A stretch of DNA of 64,000 nt, taken from contig SCFE01000003.1 in the NCBI GenBank assembly GCA_004352715.1, forward strand, positions 4,955,109 to 5,019,108. The letters are read 5' to 3'. Below are positions 1 to 9,798 of this stretch, piece after piece; position 1 is the stretch's first letter, and every line of letters begins with the position of its first letter. The notes under the pieces were generated by a model, which searched no databases, had not been told where the DNA came from, and was given only the letters and a program-made list of their open reading frames with translations. The position numbers and the translations under genes were made by a program. The DNA comes from Hofstenia miamia. Lineage: Eukaryota; Xenacoelomorpha; Acoela.

Positions 1-249
1 AACATCACTGCCCCAGGGGTGTTAATGTTGACTTATTCTATTCTCTTGGTTTTCTGAATCAATCTTTAATAGCTTAAAGAATTTTTTTGGACCTTGTTTC
101 TACAGAATCTCTAGCATAATACATGGAAAATTTACACAAAATTGCAAACTTTTCACTCCTTAGTGTAATTTGAGATTAAATATGATCAATTTCATACTTT
201 ATTGTTGAATTAGTAAGAGCATGAATTTTCACGTTTATATTTTTTCGTT

Positions 250-720
250 CAATGTCTGAAGCACTTTATACATGACATAAGAGCCTTATTCAGGTCTTGA
301 GGATTACATACACGCACTTGTAGTTCTACCTCAGAGTCTTGTATTGCCTCTATATGTTAAGTCTTTGCCAAAGTGTCAATTAATACATCGACAGGTACTG
401 CGGGGTAAGTTTTTGCAGTCAGTCTATAAATGCCCTTACCTAACTCAAGAAGCCATTCCCTGGGTTTTGCTTGAGACTACGAAGCAGAACTTTGATTGAT
501 GCTGCTGGGACTGTGATAAATATGTTTTCCATTGTCTCAATAAGCACACTTTATGTTCGCTATTTGTAACGTCTCTAGTTTCCATTGGTAACGCCAGGTA
601 AATTGATTTACCAAAAATTTTGATAAACCTGACATTTATATTACTTGTATTGGTACTCAATGGTATCATGCTTGGAAAATTACTAGTACAATGTAAGAAC
701 TTCAAGACAATATTTGATAA
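250..720 (-). pseudogene. gag-like fragment of a Ty3/Gypsy retrotransposon
   Basis: Read on the minus strand, this stretch gives gag-like protein in more than one frame. One part reads ELGKGIYRLTAKTYPAVPVD, and after a stop the sequence continues with AIQDSEVELQVRVCNPQDLN. This matches the usual Gypsy gag pattern of an RLT-x-AYP segment followed by an acidic segment and LR-VR. A methionine-initiated piece covers 445-705 but changes frame before the RLT segment. Stops and a frameshift show that it is dead. No pol is seen next to it, and the N gap downstream prevents further tracing. The family call rests on pattern resemblance only. Confidence 0.4.
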
Positions 721-958
721 AAATTAGAAATCATAAATATATTGAATCACAAAGATCAATTTCATTTGCTGGTGCCTATATTTTCAAAAATCTTAGTGCA
801 AATACCAGAACTGCAAAAACTATCAAATTTTAAGAAATTGCTGAAAACGGTACTTTTTGAACTACAATTAGCTGAACTCAATATTTAAACAAATATTTTG
901 TTATTTTATAGAGCAATAGAATTTGCTTTACAAATATATAAGCAAAATATAAGAAATA

Positions 959-960
<2 letters not shown>

Positions 961-1011
<51 letters not shown>
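961..1011. repeat. (ATT)n trinucleotide microsatellite
   Basis: About 17 uninterrupted ATT units are seen. Just downstream, near 1033, the string CAGTGGCG resembles the end of a hAT element, but no partner end was found. Confidence 0.95.
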
Positions 1012-1012
<1 letters not shown>

Positions 1013-1558
1013 ATTTTTTCAGAGACTCTGTGCAGTGGCGTGATTTCTAAGATATTGGCGCTACACAAGGAACGCTGTGTGGAGACAGCTTTACTAGGAC
1101 GGTTTCGTCATACTGTTTTTTGAGTTCCCAAACGAACTAAATTTTTACATGTTTTATAACTTAATTTCCACGTAATTATAAATTCAACACAGCAAATAAT
1201 CTATTGTGTAGATAAGATCATACAGGTATGTTTACATTTGTGTACCATTGACAGTTATATATTGTTGCAAAAATCATGACATTTAGTATATATCGTAGTA
1301 GATACAAAAGTTTTTTACTATGCGCATAAACGAACATATTATATGCTTCCTAATCAACACAAGAAGAAATTTATTTTGAGCTCATTCCGCCAGTCATTCC
1401 CTATCAACAAAACCCCGAACTAAACTGCCACAGAAATTTGGTGTTAGAACCATTCACAAAAAAGTGAGACAATCCATAGAGCCTCAACCTATTTTTTTGA
1501 CATCATCGAAAGCATTGTCAAACATTTTTCAATGATATGATGCATATATATATATATA

Positions 1559-2558
1559 NNNNNNNNNNNNNNNNNNNNNNNNNNNNNNNNNNNNNNNNNN
1601 NNNNNNNNNNNNNNNNNNNNNNNNNNNNNNNNNNNNNNNNNNNNNNNNNNNNNNNNNNNNNNNNNNNNNNNNNNNNNNNNNNNNNNNNNNNNNNNNNNNN
1701 NNNNNNNNNNNNNNNNNNNNNNNNNNNNNNNNNNNNNNNNNNNNNNNNNNNNNNNNNNNNNNNNNNNNNNNNNNNNNNNNNNNNNNNNNNNNNNNNNNNN
1801 NNNNNNNNNNNNNNNNNNNNNNNNNNNNNNNNNNNNNNNNNNNNNNNNNNNNNNNNNNNNNNNNNNNNNNNNNNNNNNNNNNNNNNNNNNNNNNNNNNNN
1901 NNNNNNNNNNNNNNNNNNNNNNNNNNNNNNNNNNNNNNNNNNNNNNNNNNNNNNNNNNNNNNNNNNNNNNNNNNNNNNNNNNNNNNNNNNNNNNNNNNNN
2001 NNNNNNNNNNNNNNNNNNNNNNNNNNNNNNNNNNNNNNNNNNNNNNNNNNNNNNNNNNNNNNNNNNNNNNNNNNNNNNNNNNNNNNNNNNNNNNNNNNNN
2101 NNNNNNNNNNNNNNNNNNNNNNNNNNNNNNNNNNNNNNNNNNNNNNNNNNNNNNNNNNNNNNNNNNNNNNNNNNNNNNNNNNNNNNNNNNNNNNNNNNNN
2201 NNNNNNNNNNNNNNNNNNNNNNNNNNNNNNNNNNNNNNNNNNNNNNNNNNNNNNNNNNNNNNNNNNNNNNNNNNNNNNNNNNNNNNNNNNNNNNNNNNNN
2301 NNNNNNNNNNNNNNNNNNNNNNNNNNNNNNNNNNNNNNNNNNNNNNNNNNNNNNNNNNNNNNNNNNNNNNNNNNNNNNNNNNNNNNNNNNNNNNNNNNNN
2401 NNNNNNNNNNNNNNNNNNNNNNNNNNNNNNNNNNNNNNNNNNNNNNNNNNNNNNNNNNNNNNNNNNNNNNNNNNNNNNNNNNNNNNNNNNNNNNNNNNNN
2501 NNNNNNNNNNNNNNNNNNNNNNNNNNNNNNNNNNNNNNNNNNNNNNNNNNNNNNNNNN
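1559..2558. other. assembly gap of exactly 1000 N
   Basis: The run is exactly 1000 N, which suggests a default gap size rather than a measured one. It begins directly after a (TA)n tract. Coding sequence of a Tc1 transposase resumes on its right edge, so the 5' part of that transposon is probably inside the gap. Long open frames crossing it are artefacts of N translation. Confidence 0.95.
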
Positions 2559-3290
2559 TGCCAAGACCCAGGCCTGGACGTCCGCGAAAGACCACTGTGT
2601 GTGAGGATAGTTATCTGTTACGGTTGTGTCGTAATGATAAAACAAATACTTCCGCCAAACTTCGAGCAGACTGGGTACGCTTTGCAAATACCCTTGTTAC
2701 TAACCGTTTGGTACGACTTAGACTTTTGAATGCTGGGTATTTGTCACGAAGACCTTTGAGGAAGCCTCTACTACAAAGACGACATCGCCAAGCACGTTTA
2801 AGGTGGGCTAGGGTACATAGGAACTGGCAAGTACACGTTGTATTCAGTGACGAGTTAAGATTTTTAGTTTACCGTCAATATGGCCGCGTGAAAGTTCGTC
2901 GTCAAGTTCACGAGACCCTACACGAAGACTGCATACTACCCTGAGTCCAGGCTGGAGACGGTGGGGTAAATGTCTGAGGTGCTTTCTACAGTGATAGCAA
3001 GTCTGACCTGCACATATTGGAGGGAAACCTCAACCATTACCAGTATAGGCGGATTTTGGAAACCAACATGTTACCATTTGCCAGACGACATTTCAGAGCA
3101 AACATTATATACGAAGATGCAACGCTACCCCTCACAGAACACGACTGATACTGGATTATCTGGAAGAGGAGGGTGTGGAGCATATGGAGTGGCCTGCCAT
3201 ATCGCCGGATATGAATCCAATAGAGAACCTGTGAGCGGAAGTTTCTCGTAGATTGAACATCATCGACAATATCCCAACAAATGTAGTCCA
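2559..3290 (+). pseudogene. Tc1-like DDE transposase, truncated and broken
   Basis: This is a Tc1/mariner-superfamily cut-and-paste transposase remnant. The visible protein starts in the DNA-binding region (PRPRPGRPRKTT, a GRPR-like hook). It continues through SRRPLRKPLLQRRHRQARLR and reaches the first catalytic Asp in VVFSDELRF. The frame breaks near 2944. The next frame contains EGNLNHYQYRRILETNMLPF, the second Asp in IIYEDA, and the third catalytic position in SPDMNPIENL. At least one Trp codon has become TGA near 2973, and the C-terminus is lost after about 3290. The first part of the element lies in the N gap. The family assignment is firm and the gene is not functional. Confidence 0.9.
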
Positions 3291-3493
3291 ATTTTGAATG
3301 GTTTTCGTATTATCACGTGAAAGGCATACACAAATATTTTTTAATTGATATAAATATTTGCTAAGATGAAAAAGATAATGTGTTAACTGATTCGATTGAT
3401 TAAGCGCATAAAATACGTAATACGGAAAGATCAGGCCATTCGGTACGAACAATTTAGAATAAATTTGAAAATATTCCAAACTTTTTGCCATGC

Positions 3494-3496
<3 letters not shown>

Positions 3497-3532
<36 letters not shown>
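3497..3532. repeat. (TA)n microsatellite
   Basis: An uninterrupted TA array. Similar arrays occur throughout the window, often at the edges of repeats or gaps. Confidence 0.95.
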
Positions 3533-3534
<2 letters not shown>

Positions 3535-3609
3535 CTAGAAAACTTTTCATGGTGATGCAAATAGCTGATATTGCAAACTATTATAACTATATTTATAGCA
3601 AAATACAAT

Positions 3610-6600
3610 CTTGATATTTTCTATATATCCATTCTGTGCATAACTGTAATCCGTTTTTCATTTTTCAGTAAATTTAAAAATCCGATTAAACAAAAAATGT
3701 ATGGAACAAAAATCTCAAATGTTACAATCATTTGAAGAATATCCAATATTTTAGGAACTCAAACTTCTAGATAGAGTTATTAAACAATCTTTAGTTTTTA
3801 CTTAACTAAAACACAGTTTTGTCAAAAACAAAACGTAGTTTAAGCAAAAATTTTAACATAAATCAATCAACTCGAAAACACTTGACAACGAATTTAAAAC
3901 TCCTAGTGTTTGTTAGCACCCCTTGTAAATATATTATCGAAAAATGAAACTGCAAGCAAAGAATAGTTTAAAGGCAAGTACTACAAAAAGGATCGTAACG
4001 TATAGGACATCACCGTTTTAGAAAAATTTGAAATCGAAAAATTTTTCCACTATTAACAATAACAATAACAATAAAAACAAGTTTTATTATCCAACCGCCA
4101 ACTGGAAAACTAATCGAGAACAAAAATTAAAAATGTTTATAGCATTTAAACATTCGATAAGGAAAAATGTGCCTGTATATATCATGAGGGAACATGACCT
4201 GCAAGTTCCAGACACCAAGTTTAGAAAAATATCATGAAGTGGATGACTCAGGTCGGACATAACTAATCTGTAGCACTTTTCGTCTTCTGTGTGTCATTTA
4301 GCACATCACTTGCACCTATAACATATGTCTAGAAATAATTTGACTCTTTTGATATAGCTGCAGCCACCTCCATAAAATATTACAGCATATTTTATTTTAG
4401 ATAGAAACAAAGTTTCAAACACGTGATTTATGCCATGAGCCAAAAAACCACGATTCTTGAGATTGCCCAAGTTAAACTGTCTTCTAGTAAAAAAAAGCCA
4501 GCAAGTAATCTATGTAATTCCCAAATTTTAAATTAGTTTGAAAGTAATCTCCCAAAATCCGCTTACAGCGAATCTCCTTTGGATTTGTCGCAAAAGGGGT
4601 AGCATTGCATCCTCCTTTTCGACTACCTTTCTGAAAACAAGCAGCTTATAGCTCAATTTATAGCCATCATTAACCAACAAAATACAACGGCAAGAAGAAA
4701 TTGTGTCACACAACATTCACAACAAAGCAAAACACAACAAATCCCTAAATTATCATATTTGTAATTTCGTTTGTATTAATATTAAGCATTTGCTTGAGTA
4801 TGCTGAAATATAAATACCGCGGAAATTTTCTTCAATATATAAGGGAATGCAATGTTCGATGTACATGTTTTATGTTAGTAGGACAGACTTTGGATGTTTA
4901 AAAACTACCAGGTTCATTACAATTCTTTCTTACATCAAATCTTTATAATTTATAAAATGTAGCTATTTTGTTTTTAATTATGACAATCAACATTTTTATG
5001 ACCACACAACGCTGTGGCTTGAGCTAAGATATTAAGGACTGTGATCTGCACAAAAAATAGAGATATTTTACGACATTTTTATCAAGTACAATTAAATAAA
5101 ACCAATAATAAAATTGAAATAGAATATCATCTTGTCTAATACAACTGCGTATGAAGTGCAATAACCAATCTTTGATAAATTTAAAAAATTGAATTTTCAG
5201 AACCAGCTTAAATTAACAAAAACTAGGTCATAATGATTTACTAATTAAGACCAGGCTTCTTGTAAACCCTCATAATATCAGCTTCAGTTTTTCTTACTAC
5301 CATAAATTCCAAGATGTATATAACAAGCACATAAGGATTTACAATTGCAAAACAACTATAACAATAATAAAATATATACATTCAAAAATTCTCGTGTGGG
5401 GTCCCAGGAGATCCCTTTGGTAGTTAGAAAGCTAAGCCTATATGTTACATATGAAACTAAGTATTAAGAAAAAATTAACCCATACATTTCATTTCATAAA
5501 ATGCTACCGTAATCCACAACTCAGGGAAAATACAAGCCCAATTCAAACAAACCCATGAGTTCACAGGCTTACAAATATAACTGCAAAAACAGTAGTTCTG
5601 AAAATCCAATTTGTGGTATATTTGGGGGTAAAATATGGAAGAGAGCCATTGTAGGAGTATATACAGAAGAAACCTTTGTTTTTTTTTAAAATTTCAAAAT
5701 TCACCGTGTATATTTTCGTGAAACACTAACCAGCATGTAATGGCAAGAAATGACCTGTCTTCATAAATATCACTCTCTCACTGTCTGATGCTGAATTTAT
5801 AACAATATGTACCTTACCATGTTAATTTATAAAACTAATTTATTAACAACTTATGAAGACAGGGAGGTTGTGCAAGGAGTATGGATAAGTATTTAGGAAC
5901 TGAAGCTCTCCTCAACCCGACAGCACTTAAAGCAATCTTGTGAAATTTATGGTTCATAAAAAATCTTGTGAAATTTATGAATCTTAAATAATTTCATACT
6001 GTTTGGTATGTTGTCTATTATATTGGTGTCTCGATAAGCGATTTGTGAATGAGCTGATAAATCTAAATCTTCTAATGGAAATATATTCCATCAAACCTAT
6101 AAATGTTGAAATTAATGCGTTAAACTCTAATAATTATTATGCATGTAATTTTGCATTTTTGTGGACTACCTTTGGCATCACTATTTAAGCAATCACATTA
6201 TTTCCATCATAATCAAATATTTCAATACAAAAAAATTGGAACTTTTATAAATCCAATTATAATGGAAAACCTTGAAAATTTAGAAAAAGGTTTCCAATAC
6301 TTACTAAATACTCAATTATTTAATGTTTAACAATCTGTAGTTTTTTAAAAAATAATTTCGATAGACATATTAATTTTAATTATAAGTGAATGTGGAATGT
6401 AGATTTCAAAAATAATGATCTAAAATATTAACGGCCTACAGTAATAACCTAGGACGCCATCTATCGTAAAGAATATAATCATTTAGAATTCAATATTGTT
6501 TTCCTAAATTACATAATATATAGTCATTAGTTTATAGCTTGCATCTTTCAAACAATATATTTGGAAGATTGAATATTTCTGAATACTTCGGTTTTAGGAA

Positions 6601-6650
6601 AGGAATGAAAATTTTATATTATAAGCTTTTTAAAATTTCATTTTTATTGA
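3610..6650. other. AT-rich region with no recognised gene
   Basis: There are many stops in all frames. Only short open frames occur, none resembling a known protein. A 62-codon minus-strand frame at 4528-4716 has slightly higher GC but no recognisable motif or splice context. Confidence 0.6.
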
Positions 6651-6659
6651 AGAAATTTA

Positions 6660-6830
6660 TCATTTCGGTAGTACGCTGTTAAAATTCTAACATTAAATAC
6701 ACATATTATCAATTTGTTGCAAAAGGTTTTACCCAGCAAATGGCGTCGAAATTGATAGTATTATATAAGGATGAATCTCTACAAAAAGCAAAACACACCG
6801 TGATTTTAAATTCAACAGTGGAAAGAAACG
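6660..6830. repeat. duplicated 5' flank of oxidase-like gene 1, distal part
   Basis: The stretch around 6770-6815 aligns by eye with 12440-12490, upstream of gene 2. Both share GAATCYCTACAAARARCAA, then CACMGTGATT and TAAATT. The flank of gene 1 is therefore part of the tandem duplication. Homology resumes only at about 8130, so the sequence between is extra in this copy. Confidence 0.6.
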
Positions 6831-6992
6831 CAAACGTATTCCGGGTCAAGCTCATCACTGGGTCAATACTTTGGAAAATACTTCTTGATCCTAAATCTTA
6901 TTAGCATAGCTATATTGAACAATAATTAGTACTTTTGCGTTATCCCCCCCCCAATAATCTCCAAAAATTGAAAATTTATCAACAGAATAATG

Positions 6993-7045
6993 ATAAACCT
7001 AACCCTAACACTAGCCATATCTCTAACACTAGCACTAACCCAGCC
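6993..7045. repeat. degenerate telomere-like repeat, C-rich strand
   Basis: A tract of CCTAAC, CTAACA and ACTAAC units follows AATGATAAA. It resembles (CCCTAA)n but is too irregular to be a functional telomere. A second C-rich block lies at about 7668-7735. Confidence 0.6.
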
Positions 7046-7440
7046 CAGAGTTGTAAACGGACCGGTCTTGATCCGTAAAACTAAGAAAATAATTTTTGCT
7101 CAACGGCCTGGAATTGTCAAAATTATATTAATAAAAAAAATTATTTATTACATTACAATATTATATAAACTATTATACTAAATGTAAATCCGCGGCTACA
7201 ATAATTACAATTAACTCAGAAATTGTCTTAGTAATAGCAAGTGCCAATCAATTTAATTTATACCTTCCTTAGGTGTGCCAGCGTAAACTTTGAATTACCT
7301 ACACTATACTGGGTTTTGTTTGTATGTTTGCGAGAGGAATGCTACATTAGTTTCATTTTTATATGATGTAACATAAGCATATGTTCATTATTACAACTGC
7401 AATGCAACTATTAGCCATTTAAAGCCATCCATTGATATCC

Positions 7441-7505
7441 TTATTTGCCAGTGGACTCATCCTTATCGCTTTTGTCTTCATCACGGGCGAACTTTTGTTG
7501 AATTG
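7441..7505 (-). CDS. candidate terminal coding exon of an unidentified gene
   Basis: On the minus strand a pyrimidine-rich tract ends in TTACTTTTTAG at 7506, a good 3' splice site. A 65-bp stretch follows, readable as IQQKFARDEDKSDKDESTGK and then TAA. It is clearly richer in GC than its surroundings, and many codons end in C or G (GCC, GAC, AGC, GAG, TCC, GGC), as expected of a real coding exon. The protein was not recognised and no upstream exon was found. It lies inside the segment unique to locus 1. It could be chance. Confidence 0.25.
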
Positions 7506-7879
7506 CTAAAAAGTAAATTTGATACAGAAATACTTTTAGTTTAGTATTTTCAATTAAATGTCTAATTTTATTATTTAAAAAAAATCTTAAATGGTTTTGG
7601 ATATAACGTATAACTGGCCCGGCCTTAAAATTATGGCCGTCTATAACTCTGCCCTAATCCAAAACATAACCCCAACCTTAAGCTAAACTCTGACCTAATC
7701 CTAATCTTAACTCAACCCATAAACCTAACATTATTTTATATTCTTTATCATGGCAGACCCACCTCAATGAAAACAAACTCATTCATTAACATATTAATAG
7801 CAGTATATTATAATTACTGTATGATTGATTTTGAACATTTCTGCAAATAATAATATATTTCCTACTAGCAAAACGCTTA

Positions 7880-7970
7880 GGTTATGAGTTGGAGCAGGGT
7901 TAGGGCTAAGGTGCGGGTTTGGTTATGTTAAGGTTAGGGTTTGTGTTAGTCTTAAGTTTAGGGTTATGGC
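7880..7970. repeat. degenerate telomere-like repeat, G-rich strand
   Basis: Contains GGTTAGGGCTAAGG, GTTAAGGTTAGGG and TTTAGGGTTATGG. It appears again at about 9073-9163 because of the duplicate described for 7869-9060. Its orientation is opposite to the C-rich block at 6993-7045. Confidence 0.7.
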
Positions 7971-8605
7971 TATAACTATTATATTGATAAACTAGCATAT
8001 TTTTCCAATTATTTGAGTGCGGGGATGGGGGTTGGAGAGATAATGCAAAAGTACCCAATAATTTCATAAAATATAAAATCTTTTTCACTGTTTTAACCTT
8101 GTTGCCTTGTTATCGGGCCAACCTCATAATCAAGCATGTATTTCTTTTAATCATTCTCTTTCTTTTTGCAATGTTTAATGCAATAACCAATCAAGCTTTC
8201 TATTAAATCAAAACTAATTAATGCTGAAAGGAGAATGAGCCAAAACTTGTCAAAGGTATTATATTGCAACATTCTAATTGCGACCCCAAGTAATCTAAAT
8301 TTACGATTTCTTCATATTTGTTTGCCAAAAGTAGTGTGCATTAATTATCTTAGAAAATAGGTTTGTTTTCCAATATTTCTTATTCTGACACTATTTTGTG
8401 ATATGTTGTTTTTTACTTTCTTAAATATATGTTGAACATTTAATACCAACCGTGTTTTTATCAAAATTCATTTATATTTTTATGTATCAAAAACTGAAGC
8501 TGTGAATAACACTGCAATTAATGGGCCTCCTTGTTCATTTATTATTTAGTGCACTTGGACTTCCAAGTATATATCTTAATGTCATTTAATCTGAGATTAA
8601 TTTAG

Positions 8606-9060
8606 ATGAGGACATATATAAGCTACAACTTTTTGCTCTGGGCAATTCTGACATTCACCATATCTATTTCAATTCTAGACCGAATGCTCATTCCTATAAC
8701 AAAAGGAGACATTGTTTTGGGAAGAGACAGTAGGAATGGTATCAGAACAGAAGATATGACCGTTTTCCTAATAGAACTTTTTTGGATGATCTCTGCTAGG
8801 CTTTTGCTAGCATGTTTAAATGTAACATTTTACACAATGATGTATGCATTTCCTAATATGTTAACAGAAATGGCACCTAAGTGGATTGATATGAATACCC
8901 GCTACACTCATTTTGCTATGCACAAATTTGTTGGAATATGGTTCACAGGAGTGCCTGCTGTCATACACGTAGTACTTCTTTTTGTACCTCTCATAACAAG
9001 TGGATATTCTGCAACGTTAGTTTATAGAGGATGGAACTTTAATGAATGGTATGATCCTTG
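8606..9060 (+). pseudogene. truncated duplicate of oxidase-like gene 1 (first 151 codons)
   Basis: The sequence equals codons 1-151 of the gene at 9799 and ends at the single N at 9061. It holds the first three TM segments, including the first pair of haem-helix histidines, and nothing of the flavin domain. It should not be counted as a third gene: the surrounding 1192 bp repeat exactly, so it most likely represents the same genomic DNA placed twice. Confidence 0.85.
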
Positions 9061-9482
9061 NCAAAACGCTTAGGTTATGAGTTGGAGCAGGGTTAGGGCT
9101 AAGGTGCGGGTTTGGTTATGTTAAGGTTAGGGTTTGTGTTAGTCTTAAGTTTAGGGTTATGGCTATAACTATTATATTGATAAACTAGCATATTTTTCCA
9201 ATTATTTGAGTGCGGGGATGGGGGTTGGAGAGATAATGCAAAAGTACCCAATAATTTCATAAAATATAAAATCTTTTTCACTGTTTTAACCTTGTTGCCT
9301 TGTTATCGGGCCAACCTCATAATCAAGCATGTATTTCTTTTAATCATTCTCTTTCTTTTTGCAATGTTTAATGCAATAACCAATCAAGCTTTCTATTAAA
9401 TCAAAACTAATTAATGCTGAAAGGAGAATGAGCCAAAACTTGTCAAAGGTATTATATTGCAACATTCTAATTGCGACCCCAA

Positions 9483-9798
9483 GTAATCTAAATTTACGAT
9501 TTCTTCATATTTGTTTGCCAAAAGTAGTGTGCATTAATTATCTTAGAAAATAGGTTTGTTTTCCAATATTTCTTATTCTGACACTATTTTGTGATATGTT
9601 GTTTTTTACTTTCTTAAATATATGTTGAACATTTAATACCAACCGTGTTTTTATCAAAATTCATTTATATTTTTATGTATCAAAAACTGAAGCTGTGAAT
9701 AACACTGCAATTAATGGGCCTCCTTGTTCATTTATTATTTAGTGCACTTGGACTTCCAAGTATATATCTTAATGTCATTTAATCTGAGATTAATTTAG
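9483..9798 (+). other. putative 5'-UTR intron or trans-splice acceptor region of gene 1
   Basis: The bases just before the start codon are TTAATTTAG in both paralogues. They give an in-frame TAG and also look like a 3' splice site joined directly to ATG. In the homologous flank a donor-like CCCCAAGTAATC occurs with GT at 9483 (8290 in the duplicate), aligned to CCCCAGGTATTC at gene 2. An intron in the 5' leader, or spliced-leader addition, would explain both. This is inferred from the sequence alone. Confidence 0.35.

Larger units (their letters stand above)
6830..8130. mobile_element. about 1.3-kb segment present only upstream of gene 1, with telomere-like repeats near both ends
   Basis: Comparing the two oxidase-like loci, 6660-6830 pairs with 12340-12500 and 8130-8410 pairs with about 12550-12830. 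The 1.3 kb between has no counterpart in the second locus. It contains degenerate CCTAAC-type repeats on the left (6993-7045, 7668-7735) and TTAGGG-type repeats on the right (7880-7970), so its two sides are in inverted orientation. Whether this is an insertion here or a deletion in the other copy cannot be decided from two copies. No transposase is seen, and the boundaries are approximate. Confidence 0.45.
7869..9060. repeat. 1192-bp direct duplicate of 9062-10253, probable assembly artefact
   Basis: Positions 7869-9060 match 9062-10253 with a constant offset of 1193, and I saw no mismatch in the lines compared. The two copies are separated only by a single N at 9061. The left copy stops abruptly in the middle of a codon series of the oxidase-like gene. 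Perfect identity in both coding and noncoding DNA, and the single-N join, point to an unresolved overlap between contigs rather than a biological duplication. Confidence 0.9.

Noticed and set aside
1489-2687. Three long open frames of 355-389 codons across the first gap
   Set aside because: They consist almost wholly of translated N; only the right edge holds real Tc1 coding sequence in the plus frame.
6990-7970. True telomere or chromosome end
   Set aside because: The repeats are degenerate, internal and in both orientations, with unrelated sequence continuing on both sides.
8606-9060. A third oxidase-like gene
   Set aside because: It lies in an exact duplicate of 9062-10253 joined by one N, so it is counted as an assembly artefact.
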